Source: Ricinus communis (taxonomy: Eukaryota > Streptophyta > Magnoliopsida > Malpighiales > Euphorbiaceae). Taken from it: 64,000 nt of DNA. A program made the position numbers and the translations under genes. The notes below the pieces were generated by a model, which saw only the letters and a list, made by a program, of their open reading frames with translations, ran no database searches and was not told the origin of the DNA. This document shows positions 1-13,300 of the stretch, in pieces; within the stretch, counting starts at the first letter, position 1, and every line of letters begins with the position of its first letter. Location: the NCBI RefSeq assembly GCF_019578655.1, contig NC_063263.1:19653001-19717000 (forward strand), given 5' to 3'.

Positions 1-333
1 ATTTGATATAAAGATGAGGGCAGAGAATTTTGTAGGTAATTAAACCTTATGTTTTTATAATATTTCCAAGATTTTCAATTAGCCCATAAATCAAAACACA
101 AAGTGGAAAACATTACACACTTTGTAACACTTCATTAATATAGAATACAAGTGATAGTGGGTGGACCAGCCGGCTTGGTAGCTAGCAAGTAGTTGAGTTC
201 TCTATCAGTCTCTCTCTCTCTTTAAGACCCTAATCCCGTTGTCCTCTTCTTCTCCATCTTAGCATAGTTTTTAACGAAACAGAAAAAGAAACCAACCCAG
301 CAACATTCTGCAAGAAACTGTACTACAATTGCA
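1..333 (+). promoter_or_regulatory. BIO2 upstream region and 5' leader
   Basis: This is the non-coding stretch in front of the biotin synthase start codon. The only structured element I see is a pyrimidine microsatellite, (TC)6, at about 209-220, followed by further C/T-rich DNA up to about 260. CT-rich tracts of this kind are common in plant 5' leaders near the transcription start. I could not pick a convincing TATA box, and the transcription start is not determined. Confidence 0.4.
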
Positions 334-3300
334 ATGTTTTCTGTTAGATCAATCTTTAGACCGCAACAACTCAGACCCTCTTTTGTTTTCTCATATTCAT
401 CTTCAGCTGCAGCAATTCAGGCTGAAAGGACTATCAAAGAAGGCCCAAGAAATGATTGGACTCGTCAAGAAATCAAGAATGTTTACGACTCTCCTCTTCT
501 TGATCTCCTTTTCCATGGAGTTAGTCTTTTTTCTCTTTCTTTGTGTCCCTCAGTTTGTTTTATTAGTTGTTCTTGACATGTCTAAACTTGTTTGCTTATA
601 CATGGTATATCTAAAAAACTAGCATTGTAATGTTGGGCTGTTCTTGTCTTTTTTTGTTCAGGCTCAAGTTCATAGACATTTTCAAAATTTTAGAGAAGTG
701 CAGCAATGTACTCTCCTTTCTATTAAGACTGGTGGCTGTAGTGAGGATTGTTCATATTGTCCTCAATCTTCAAGATATAATACTGGGCTTAAAGCTCAAA
801 AGCTTATGACCAAGGATGATGTTTTGCAGGCTGCCAAAAGGGTACCTTCCCTGTTTTTGTCTTTTAGCTTTTTCTAGTAATTTAAGATGTTATTACTATT
901 ATTATTTGGATCAATCCATCAGAACAATAATGCATAATTTGTTAAAAGAAACTTATGCTTAACTTAAAAATTTGGCTCTTTTGTAGAACTATGGTGCCAT
1001 GTTTTGTCAAACTGCCCTTGGCTAAACACCTCTCTTAATTGTTTAGTGCAGTCAAATAATGTCTGCTCACTTATCTTAATTGGCTAAATTCATGTGCATG
1101 TTTTCCGGTCAACATGCTTGATAGCTATACATTTTTGTTTAAGTCAAATTGTAAATCTGAATTCAACAATTCACTAGAATTTTTTAACTAACATTTCTAG
1201 ATAGAAGTTTTCTATAATCCTAGTCTTATGATGCTTTATTTAGCTAAAGTTTCAAAAAAAAGAATTGTCAAATTCTGTATCTCAGGTATAGTTCATTATA
1301 ACTAGAGAAGGAAAATTTTACTTGTACCTCAGGATAAGTAGTGGGTATTCTTACTAAAATACACTATTCAACAATCTATAGTCACTTGATTCATTTTATA
1401 TTGCATTGCATGTGATACAGTAGTCACTTGATTGAAAACTTTATATGGTTTGGCAGGCAAAAGAGGCTGGTAGCACACGTTTTTGTATGGGTGCAGCATG
1501 GAGGGATACTATTGGAAGGAAGACCAACTTTAATCAGATCCTAGATTATGTAAAAGAAATAAGGTAAAAAAAGCACCACTTGTAGCAAATAGTCATAGAA
1601 GATAAGGAATAGTGACTCTTTGGAAAAATATTCTGGAGAAGAATGTGTAGGTGTTTGCAAGGGGCGTTATGCAGCTCTGTTCCCATGAAAGTGGGTTCAG
1701 AATGGATGAATTTGAAGAAAATCCTACTGTTAGTAATTTTCATATGCAGTGGCTGCTTTTTTACTTGAATCTTTACTCTCTGAGCTTGTAGGTTGCACCA
1801 AACAGATACCCATTACATAATATCGTTAAGGTAAAAATTGGAATCAGATAGAACAAAAAATAAAATGCATGGAAATGACATTTTCTTGTATTTCCATATG
1901 ATTGGACTTGATATTTCACTTAAAAAAGATATCAATGTTGTTTTACTATCAGACAAGTGGTGAGCAGTGTAGGAAATAATAAATCAAGGGGACAGATCTT
2001 TTAACTATTATACGTTTATTAAATTTTATCTGTAGGTGAAATAACCATACTATAGTCTTTTTATGTTATGTTGTCTATATTTTAGTATAGATAGGGCCTG
2101 TATGTTAGGAGTGCAATATTGAGATTCGATGAGACTCCGTCTACTAGTGGTACTGGATTGTTACTTTAATAATCAATAACAGCTCTGATTTTCTGTGTCT
2201 GGGATTCTCCTCTACCTCCTTTTGCAGTTCTGTATGGTTTATGCAATAAAAGAACAATCTTCTACCAGTTGAAATTCAGGAACCATGAAAAATTCAATTC
2301 CGTGTTCCTAGCAAGATAACCATTTCACGGCTAATTCTTTTGTTTTAATGTTTATTTTTTCAGTACACCATCAAAGAATTTGATGGAAGCCATATTATTA
2401 GAACCAATGCAATAAGTTTAAAATGATTCCTCTTCAATTACGTGCACCAAGAAGTATCTCCTGCTTTATACAGGATGATGGCAATAACACTTCTCAAATA
2501 ATTATTTTATTCTTGAATGGTAAACTTGAATAATTATTTTAGAGATTGTTTTATAGTATTGCAATCATCTCCAGTTTTAATGTCAGGGGTTTTCCTTATC
2601 TTAGTATTCTTTTGTTGCTGAAAACAACCATAATATTCAACTATCCTTTAATTCTCATTCTCATGATTCTACTGTATCGATTTGAATTTGTCACCAAATG
2701 CTCACAATAATGATTATGTCTACTGTAATTGTGATTCATGGCTTGCAAATAAAATATTGTTAAGTTGAATACTTGATTATAGTCACTTTCGTTTAGAAGT
2801 GCTGAAGGGTAGGACCATCGTCATACTTCCCATCCCTTACTTTTTCTGAATCATATGTCTGGTTTATGATTGAAATGTCATTTGTGAACCAGGGATATGG
2901 GCATGGAGGTTTGCTGCACTTTGGGCATGCTAGAAAAGCAGCAGGCTGCAGAACTAAAGAAAGCTGGCCTCACTGCATATAATCATAATCTTGATACCTC
3001 AAGAGAATATTACCCAAACATTATCTCTACAAGAAGTTATGATGAACGCCTGAAAACCCTGGAACATGTCCGAGAAGTAGGAATTAATGTCTGCTCAGGT
3101 GATTCTTTTAAGTTCAGAATAGTTATTGCTGAAATGGATTATTTATGTCAATGTAGTCCTAGCGAGTTTTTAATTTACCTCATTATTTTTCTTAATGAGG
3201 AGAAATATTTGTCTTGTATCAAACAAGATTTCATATATTTGCAATCAATGAAGGAAAAAGATGCAGCAAGTGGCTAACAATAAGCATCCAGACCACCTTC

Positions 3301-4967
3301 TATTACGCGCTACTAACAATGTCCCCATACCAAACTTTTCTTGTGAAAGTCATAGTATAATGTGACTCTTCCAGGATCCTAAATTGGATTTTTATGTTTA
3401 AATTCTACTTTCACATTATATGAAACATGCCATTTAATAGGTTAGGAGCTGAGCATCTTTCATCTTGAACAAGTTATTATGGAATAGGTTAGAGCTTGCA
3501 CCAAATTGTGATGTCATGTTTTTATGTCGCATGTGTTATACCTTATCAGGGAGTCATAAAAGATTTAAGAGAAAAAAAGCCCAGTTCAATTGCATATTTC
3601 AAATTTAACAGCGATAAAAGGTGGACTCCTATCCTCTGATTGTAGTGTGGTAATAATCAGTTCCGATTTCCACTCCAATTTTGAATTTAAAGTCTCATCA
3701 GTTGGCTATTTTTGCCTTATAGTATTTAAATTATCCTGTTCTGATACATGTACAATGGCTTTACTCAAGATACTGACAACAACTGGTCCAATTTAAGCTG
3801 TAGTTTTGAGGAAAGCATATAAGCTTTTGTCTTAATCTCCGATTGAATGGGCCTTGCTGCTCAATGCCTTCTATATCATAGGTGTCAGAAAATTTTCTTT
3901 ATTCCAGGCAAGATATGAATAGCTATGGTGATATAACCGTGAATTTTCTGTTAATAGGAGGTATAATAGGGCTTGGAGAAGCAGAGGAAGACCGTGTTGG
4001 TTTATTGCATACATTGTCAACACTCCCTATGCACCCAGAGAGTGTTCCGATTAATGCACTAATTGCAGTTAAAGGCACACCTCTGGAAGATCAGAAGGTA
4101 ATTTTAGTTCTGTTTGCCGAAAAGGATATGGTCGAGTGCTATGGCATTTGTAATTATTTGTTACATGATGCTCGATGTCCTATGTTGTAGAACACATTGA
4201 CAAGAGAGAGGCATAATTCCTTCAAATATAACTGGAATTATCAAAACTCTATTTTTTATTGGTAATAGCTCAAAAAAATTGGGTTTTCTCTGGATTGATT
4301 ACTTGAAAATTTCAAGAGCAATTATTTTGGCAAATAAAATAAAAAGGTGTGCTAATGTAAGAGAACTTTATGCACCATCTGAAGAAGCTGTTTTTTTGCT
4401 GGTATAATCATGCGACTAATAAACCAAGGTTTAAACTCACTTAAGCTTTTTTCTTTCACAAACTTTTTATCTTCTCCTTTAGTGAAGAGTGAAGAGGCAT
4501 TGCTAAATATCAAATAATGATTATCTGGGCACCTCCAAAATGTTATGAGTTGCTTATCCCGTATAGTTTTCGTTCGGACACTCTGGTCCTAACCTACTTC
4601 TGTAGGGGTTAGAAAAAATGATGTCACATAAAACTAATCTGTCTAACTCCTTTTTCAGCCAGTGGAGATATGGGAGATGATTCGAATGATAGCTACTGCT
4701 CGGATAATCATGCCAAAAGCAATGGTGCGGCTGTCAGCTGGTCGAGTTCGTTTCTCAATTGCTGAGCAGGCTCTCTGCTTTCTTTCTGGAGCAAATTCTA
4801 TATTTACAGGCGAGAAGCTGTTGACAACTCCTAATAATGATTTTGATGCTGACCAACTCATGTTCAAGTTGCTTGGTTTGATTCCAAAAGCTCCTAGTTT
4901 TCCTGAAGATGAAGAGAGAGCTTTGGAATCAGAAAATTGTCAGGAAGCTGTTTCTAGCTCAGGTTGA
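334..4967 (+). CDS. BIO2: Biotin synthase, mitochondrial (6 exons, 375 aa)
   Basis: Biotin synthase is the radical-SAM enzyme that inserts sulfur into dethiobiotin, the last step of biotin synthesis, in plant mitochondria. Exons: 334-519, 662-841, 1457-1563, 2893-3098, 3958-4097, 4659-4967. All introns are GT-AG and all phases agree. The spliced product is 375 aa, close to the usual plant length of about 378. The radical-SAM cluster motif CSEDCSYC gives Cys88, Cys92 and Cys95. Residues matching the second iron-sulfur cluster ligands are present in [16 protein letters not shown] and NVCSGG, with the Arg in RLSAGR. The YNHNLDTS motif is intact. The first about 40 residues ([17 protein letters not shown]...) are rich in Ser/Arg and lack acids, as expected for a mitochondrial presequence. 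The start at 334 is the first ATG in the coding frame. It faces the isoleucine-tRNA ligase gene tail to tail. Confidence 0.96.
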
Positions 4968-5423
4968 TATTTACTAGTTAAGAGGAAGTGTGTAATGTAG
5001 CTCCATTGCCCTTTTAGTTATAATTACTAAAGTCTTTCTCCTTCATTGTTAAATTAATTTATGATAGTTTTTCTTTTTCAAAATTATGCTGGAATCAACT
5101 GCACAATGTGGGTTCAAAGAACTCTCTGAAAAGCAGGTATTTACTTGTCCTGTTGGTAAATCACAGTGCATACTAATGTCTTGGAGGACCTACATTAAAA
5201 GTCATCTTCAATTGTTTCGAATTTGGAGTCGTCTGGTTAATCTAATTTGTGGAGCTGCTAGAGGAATGGGTGTTGGTCGCTACTGGGAAGTTTCTTCCCC
5301 GCTACTCTGTTATTGTTGCGAGCCAACTTTGCACGTTATGGTCTTTTTCTCCTGAATCTGAATTGCACTACGAGTACCAATGGAAGTGGCTGTTTTAGTA
5401 AAATTAGGGGTTTTTCTTTTTCG
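4968..5423. other. BIO2 3' flank
   Basis: This is downstream DNA of BIO2, probably holding its 3' UTR. An 89-codon open frame at 5086-5355 shows no recognisable protein signature and is not called. No other element was seen. Confidence 0.4.
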
Positions 5424-6140
5424 ACAAAGGGTCAATTTTTCCTTAAATTTATCTTCAATGGTCAAATAGATCTAATTTAATTTTTTTTAGCAAATAGTCA
5501 TTTGAATCTGTGTCTAAGAGTCGAATATATCCAATTTAAACTTTATTATCAAATAGCTCTTAAATTTATATTTAAAAGCTAAATACATCTAATTTAATTT
5601 TTTTAAAAGTAAAATAATATTAGATTTTTAAATTTTAATCTAATTATAAAAATTAAAAATAATATTTATTTATTAATTTACTGATATAATATATATTGAC
5701 GAACTATATAAGAGCGTGTTTAATAAAATTTAAAATTTAAATTTAATTTATCTAAAAATAATAAGTTATGGGTCCATTTATTAAAAAAGTTAAAATTTGA
5801 CTTTTTAAGAAAAATTTAACTTATTTAATACTTGTCACTTTTAGATTAATTAAATTTAAAATTTAAATTTTTTTTAAATGCACTTTTGTATAACACATCA
5901 CTAAATATTATATTAATAAATTAATGAAATAAATATTATTTTTATTTTTTATAATTCAATTAAATCTGATTTTTTTAAAAAAATTTAAATTGGAGTATTT
6001 GATATTTGGATACAAAATCAGAAAACTATTTGTTAAAAAAGTTTACATTTGATGTATTTGACCTTTAGATTTAATTTCAGAATAAATATATTTCACTTTT
6101 GGACTTAAATTCATAGAGCAAATTGATTCTGTCCATTTTT
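5424..6140. repeat. Long imperfect palindrome (foldback/MITE-like element)
   Basis: The left half (about 5424-5780) and the reverse complement of the right half (about 5800-6140) align almost end to end, with many mismatches. Matching blocks include GGTCAAATAGATCTAATTTA (5459-5478) against a right-arm block at about 6034-6064. A second pair is TAAAAATAATATTTATTTAT near 5655 against 5925-5945. A transcript would fold into a long hairpin. It carries no coding sequence and is very AT-rich. It may be a foldback element or a degenerate MITE. I could not fix exact termini or a target duplication. Confidence 0.7.
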
Positions 6141-7313
6141 TTCCGATTCGTGGGAGGCTAGTATATTTGTAAGCTACATAATAAAAGATACCTTAGTCAA
6201 AACTTTAACTCAAGACAATCGTCCCTTGAGATAAGTTTGAAATGCTAAAATTAAAATTTGGCATATTTTGCACCTTTTCATGCAATAAAATTTACTATTT
6301 TAATGGATTAAAAAAATGATGATAACAATAAATTTAATGACCAAAAGTAAATTACCTCATGCACTTGCAATCATAACAAAATTAAAGGTGAAGAAAAGTG
6401 TGCCCAAAAAAGGAAAAAAAACAAGTTATTTTGGTCATTTTCCAAATGCGGACAACTATTAATCTAAACTCGAAAGGTCCTTTCTAAATAAATTTTGATT
6501 GGGAAGTGTATTGCAATTAGGAGAAGTTCTCTATCTGTTAGGCTATCACAATTTACATTCCACAAACCAAGAAGCCAAAATTGGAGCCTTCAGTGAGAAG
6601 AGCTATCTAACCACCACTGGCATTTCTTTCTCTAAATGACTGACCATCTAAAAGAAACACAAATTTCTAGCACAAAGCAGCATGAAGAAGAACAGGTTAC
6701 CAATAGCTACAGCAGGAGATGAAGATGCTTAACAACTTATTATAGCTTTTATAATCACATCAGCTAATCTAAACAGAATTCTTAAATTAATCATTACATC
6801 ATCTAATAAATTCTTATAGAGGGTAACATTAGGATTCGAGTGAGAATGGGATTTTGAATTACAGGAACAGCAAGTAGTTGTATCAGCTAATGTTGGAAGA
6901 AAGGCCATGAATGTTAGACAATAGTCTAACAAATTTATCACTATGTAGCCAGTGTATAAATAGATCATATGAATGTATGACTGAATGAATGAATAAACAT
7001 GATTCATGTACTTGCTTAAGATATTGTTCCACACAGCAATGCAAAAAATATCCCAAGAAGAATTAAATTGAAATAAGCAGCAAACACCAGGTTGGATGAA
7101 CTACGTCAGAAACCAAACACAAGATCTGGAATTGGTTCTCCACAATACATGTTATTAAATTAATCATGAAGTATATATAATTACCTATATCTGTACAAGA
7201 AATAAGTTAAAAAAAATACATTCATGATTACAGCTTTTCTGCACCTATCTCTTTGACAGGATGAACAACAAAATCAACCAAAAATAAATCCAGAATCAGT
7301 TCTAGGAGTCAAA
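6141..7313. other. Intergenic, 3' flank of isoleucine-tRNA ligase
   Basis: AT-rich DNA separates the palindrome from the stop codon of the tRNA ligase gene. It must include that gene's 3' UTR on the - strand. A 101-codon - strand frame at 6729-7034 has no recognisable family. No other element is supported. Confidence 0.4.
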
Positions 7314-10300
7314 TTACCCACTTCTTGTTCTCAAAAAGTAGTCGCCAACAGTCAAAAATAAATGTTCGCCCAATACCACATCAGCAGCTGGCTGATTTTC
7401 AATGCAATCAACTGTTATCTGAAGAATAGAAAAATCCCATGAGAGAAGCACTAAATATGGTTAATATTGTATTAGCCATGACTCCAGAAATAAACTTTGA
7501 GCAAAAAGGTAGGAACAAACCTTGCCATTTCTTTGCTGAAATTCTGACCTCAAATTTGAATGATCCCTAGACAGCAAGTAGGTTTCCAGACCTTTTGCAA
7601 ATTTTGTGTTTCCTGCAGCCATGTATGAATGTCAGAGCAGTGGACGAAAAAAATATATAAACACTCAACTACGGCTTTTGTTGAAGCAACCCAAACCAGA
7701 GAGAGAAAGAGAGAGTCAAGTGAAATAAAGGCAAGAAATGAGAGAAGAAGCAACCTGCATATAATGTAAGAATAGCATCCGATTTAAACACCAGAGCAGC
7801 TCTTGCCAAATAAATGGTGAAAGACAACTCATAAATATGATGATAACTCTCCTCGCCAATTACAACCTGCAATTGGGAAGAAACTATTTGAAAAATGCAA
7901 GCAGGCCTCATAAACTCTCCCCATTGTGTCCAACCTCAGGTTTTTGTTTCTATTTATATGAGAAACAAAATTACTTGAACTACACAACTACCTACAAAGA
8001 CATCTTATTCTTCTTCAAGTAAATCAATAAAGAATTAAATGCATAAAAGAAAGCAACCCCCATCATTCCATATAAATAATGGCAGAAACTGGCTTTTTAA
8101 CTTGGCTTAGCACACCCATATATCCAAGCAAATAAATAAAAGAATTCAAATCATAAAAAATAAAAGCAAACTTTAAAGATGTCAGAGTAGCATATAGATG
8201 TAGACAAAACATTAGTTCCTTAGAAAAATCCAAAAAACCATCATTGGCAACTGCAATATTTTGGACATTAAACGAAAGAGATTACTTACAGCACTTGATC
8301 CTACTCTGAAGAACTCAGGCCACTTGCACAACCATGTAGAGTTCAAATCATATTTAAATTTGATGATATATTTTTAAATGATTAATAGCTTGAACTGACA
8401 GTAAAAAACATATGAAGATTCCTCAAACTGAAATTGCAGTTCACTCAATGCAACTTACCGCTTCTGGAGGCATCATGGTAGACGATAGCAATGGAGATCC
8501 AATTGCATCCTTAATATATTGCTCCTGCATGAAAAGAATACATAAATCCAGTTGAATACACTTCGGCGAAGACCTGAGATCACTTCTAAACATCATACAC
8601 TTAGAATTAACAAGCTGATTTTGTAAAAGTACATAATGAGACCTCTGGGATGATAAGATTCATAACATTTTAGACATGTAATGCAGCTGCCCCAGAGGCA
8701 GAACTACTAAACACAGCCGAAAGCTATCTAACTTAATCGAGGTCAAAGACCCCAAAAAAGAATTCCACATATGTTGTTTCTATAAGATAGGTTACAAGCA
8801 ATACATAAATGCAAAATGTGTCACTGGATAGCCATGTAAACTAAAACAAATGACTCCTAAAAAAAGTTAGGCTACTCCCATTTTGCTTGCTACTACCATG
8901 CTTTTTCACTTTGTTGTTTCTACCTGCCTTGTAAATTTAATGGAGCAAAAGGATCAAGGGGAAGAAAAAAGAAAACATTAGTTGAGAAAATTAAACTTTT
9001 AATCTCGAACAGTGAAATATCTACAATTTACTAATGTTTTCAAGACTCGCTATAATTAGTATCAAGGAATATGATGCGTATCAACATAGAGCACATGAAT
9101 ATGTATACGTATATTTTAGAGAGAAGAAGATACCTGTGAATTGAGAACTCTTCCTAATTTTGATTTATCGTCATCCAAAGATTCAAAGTAAACATCCACC
9201 ACATCAGTAGGTTCAAGGGCAACTTTTTTCCGCAGCTTCTGAATCCTATTAACAACCTACAGGATACAAGGTTCAGCTTTATTAGAAATAAACCATCTTT
9301 GATAAACAGCAAAAAACGGATAGCATGAGTATAAGTACAGTAGGAAGACATGGAATTAAAGGATTTAAAATACATAATAAATAGGGATTCATAGTTATGC
9401 ATACATGTCCATACCAAGAAAAGAGAGAACTTTTGGTGTTTGGAGCATAATAGAACAATGAAAACAGCAGAAGTACTATTTTAAAAAACTGAACAAAATA
9501 AAACAAGCATATCCATGTGTAATGAAGAATGCCAAGCAGTTGCAAGATACCTCACGAGCGACACCAGCCTCGTACAATGATTCATCCGGACGCAGATCCA
9601 TAATCACCAAAACATCGCCTAAGACATTTGAAAGAAACATTTAAGGCATTATACCTGTACCATGAAAGTGATTTAACTGAATACAATCAGTGATTCCTAC
9701 CATCTCCAGCAGCATCTATCTCCTTCTCTGTCAGACCATCAGGACGTTTGAATTCCCGAACAACCTATAAGTCCCAAACGAAAGAAAAATAAGTAAATAA
9801 ACATCATGCCAGTCAATACATCTCAAGAGGAATAAAATAAAGATTCAAAAAAATTTGAAAAGAAAATATATAAAATGAACAATTTAAAGAAAATTAGGGC
9901 TTCTCTTAAGAATCAGCTCGAGGTGGTTAATATCCAGTATGGGCCCTATAGGGATTCATAAAATCACAACCTTACCACTGATATTAGAAACTAAATGCTA
10001 GATATTTAAACACCACCAGTTCAGGGACTCGCAAAACGACACAAGAAGGAAAACAATAAAATTATATTGCTATATAGAAATCATATGACAACTTGGAAGT
10101 GTCTAAAGATGTTTTTTCTTTCCATCAGAATATCTCATTGCAAGAAAATCATTCCCATCTTCAATCACATGAAAGAAACTTTAACCTTCTATTAGCTAAA
10201 AAATTAAGTGTTCCTAAGGAAAGCTATGCTGCTTCTCAAAACATACCCCTTATACACGTACATTCCGTGAACATCAAATGTTAACAGTAAACCAGAAAAA

Positions 10301-13300
10301 AAAAAAAAAAAAAAGAAGAAGAAGAAGAAAAGATGCACCTTGATGTCAGCCAGCTTTAGATTGTGTGAAGCAATAGTAACTTCTCCAGCTTCCTCAAATG
10401 CTAAGATATCTTTCTGAGACATAGCTTTAATTTCTTTTGCAACAACTCCCATTGCTTTTCCAAGTCGCTTACCTAGCAAACTAATAAAGATAACCATATA
10501 GAAGTTTAATCCAAGCACAGACCAGTAGTACAAATCCTTCAGACCAGAAACAATTTGCATACCTGAACTCAGGTTCAGCACGTAGAGAAGCATACTTCAG
10601 AGTATCAACACATGGAATGAGAGATCTCACATTGAGTTCCTCCAATACATACTACCACACAAATAGAATGCATCAATCATAAAGCTGAAACAATTAATGA
10701 TAATGAAAAGCACAACTCACAGCATACCTGTTATTAGCTACAATTATTATATACTTCATAACAGAGACTATTACAAATTGGATCCTAAACAAAAGAGACA
10801 ATTTGTATATCCAACATATCCTATATTTTGATTTGATGCACCAAAGATATCTCTGATACTACTGAAACAGCAAAACTTCAGCAAGAACTGTTCAAAATTG
10901 TATCAAGCTTACAATCAGTAACATTAATGCCAACTGCGCTCAAGCTGGCTTTACATTAAGCTTGCCCATCAAAAACATTTGCCAGACGAACAGTAAAATG
11001 GCGAGCAGGAAATTTCATTGTAATTTGTAAATTATTCAAAATAAATATAACAAAAGAAAGAAAGAATTATCTAGGACCAAAACACCAGGCAAGAAGATAT
11101 ATACAATATCAAGTAATACAATTTAGGTTCACAAAATAGTACCTCTTCACTATTAAAAGATGATTGTTAAGCTCATAACACTTAATCATTAAATGCCAAC
11201 CGACTATCAGCAGGAGAACCAGTAGTCTAGATAATACATTAATCAGACAGAAATCTAGACAAAATGATCATTAAAGAGAAATCATTTCCTCATAAATTGA
11301 TGAACTTCAAGGCAATTTTATTTACAAACCTCTTTTAGTTTTCCAGCTATATCATCAAGAAAGTCTGCATCATGATGAACTACTATCATCTCTCTGCAGT
11401 TTTAAAAAGAATAACATGATAGAGATCATTAGTTAGGGAAAAATAAACAATAAGTTAAAACAATGTAGTAAGGAAACTAAATGAACAGATGAGCACCTCA
11501 ATGGAGATTTCAAGGGCTTATAGTGCCTCTCACGGATATTACGTGCAAGATCAATAATGGTCATCATCCTTGAAACACTTTGTTCAATTCGTTCATCCCT
11601 CTGCAATGGCATTAAGAGAATTAAAACGACGAGCAAGAAATTGGCCTAGTCTCAAGTTAAAAGAAAAAGAATAGTAAACTATAAACTCTAGAATAGGCTA
11701 TAAAATCGTTCAAGTAACGAGTGGCCACAAATTTCATCCAGAAAATAAGGCCCGTATTGGGTATAAATGTTTTTCAGTGAAATTCAACATAAATGATTTG
11801 AAGTTAATTTCAAAAACACATAATTCATTAGACTTCTTTTAGAAAAGTTGGCTTCTCCAACTGCGCAAAAAGAAAATCGCTCCAGAATCTTAATAAATAA
11901 ACAGCATAGAAATCTAAACTGACCACATTAGCAGGTTTTTGAACCATAGTTTATAAAACATTTTTATTAGAGCTACAGATAGAAGATGAAAAATACCTCT
12001 CCCTCTTCTTGAGGAAAACTGCAGTAGTGAATGCTTTCCTCTGCTCCACTAGAAACTTTCCGCATATTTTGATATAGAACTTCTGTGAAGAATGGCGTGA
12101 ATGGCGACATCACCTTGCAAGATGTTAGAAGCACCTGAAAACCAACAACACAAGCTACATGTAATGCTAATTGAATTGCAATATATGTTTTTCTCATAAA
12201 TACCAGAATAACCAAGAACCAAATCATATTATAATTATAAGAAGAAAAAGAAAGAACCATATGCAAATTAAGAAAAGTGAAGAAGTATATCTAGATTAAA
12301 AAAAAAAAAGCATCATATTGAAATTAACAGATGAATAATTACATCAAAGTGAAAAGGAGTCAAAAGGTCAAAAGCAAGAAGAAATTACAAAAATTTAAGC
12401 AATTGTTTTCTAAGGCCTTAAGATTTCTTTAAAAATAAAAATTGAGGGCAATTACGTCAGTACAATTAGCAGAGATATTAATATAAGATTGTAATTTTTG
12501 ATAATAGCAGTCCCAAACTAAAGTTCTAGATAAACCCCAAGGATAAAGGAGATGTAATCATCTCTCATAGAGGTGAAGTAAACAAATCCAAGAAAGAGCT
12601 AAAGGTGGCACCAACTAAAGAAATGCAACAACATTATATTCCAGAGGAAGAATCTCAAATTCAACCGTGAAAAAATACACATTATCTACCACCTCCAACT
12701 TGCAAATTTACTAGAATAGGAGCTATGATTTCAATACCACCCCTTCCTTTAGTTCAGATAATTGGATCTGCAGGCTTTGATTTCAAAAACACAGATACCA
12801 CATTGACCCAAAACTAGATAAATAAATAAATGAATATCAATTATAATAATGATAGATCAAAATCAAACAACTCAGTTTATATATTCAAAATGAAACTTCT
12901 GGTATTATACAAGTTGCATTCAAATTGGATAGGTAAGAACTTAGTTATGTTCGACATCATACCATGCTAAAATTTCACCCACAAAAATAGAGTACATGAG
13001 CCAAAAAGAAATAAAGAAGCAATCAGGAACAGCTTACCACATGCCTATTAAGTGAAACAAGATATGGACTTTAATGGCTCACAACTTAATCATAAGCATA
13101 GAACCAAACCAGGATGCATGAGAATTAACTACAGGCCCATACCACACATGTTGATGATAATTACTTCAGGTCAGCATAACCAGTTATCACAACCATAACC
13201 AGTGCATGTATGATCAGTACCATGCATGATGCACCATGAGGTCTAATATAGCACTCTAACACGTGATACTAAAATTGCTATCAACATACACTGTAAAGAG

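Noticed and set aside
329..622. 97-codon frame overlapping the BIO2 start
   Set aside because: It is out of frame with the conserved biotin synthase reading that starts at 334 and runs into the first intron.
1546..1743. 65-codon - strand frame in BIO2
   Set aside because: It overlaps the end of exon 3 and the following intron on the opposite strand and has no family features.
5086..5355. 89-codon frame downstream of BIO2
   Set aside because: It has no recognisable protein features and lies in the BIO2 3' flank; it is probably chance.
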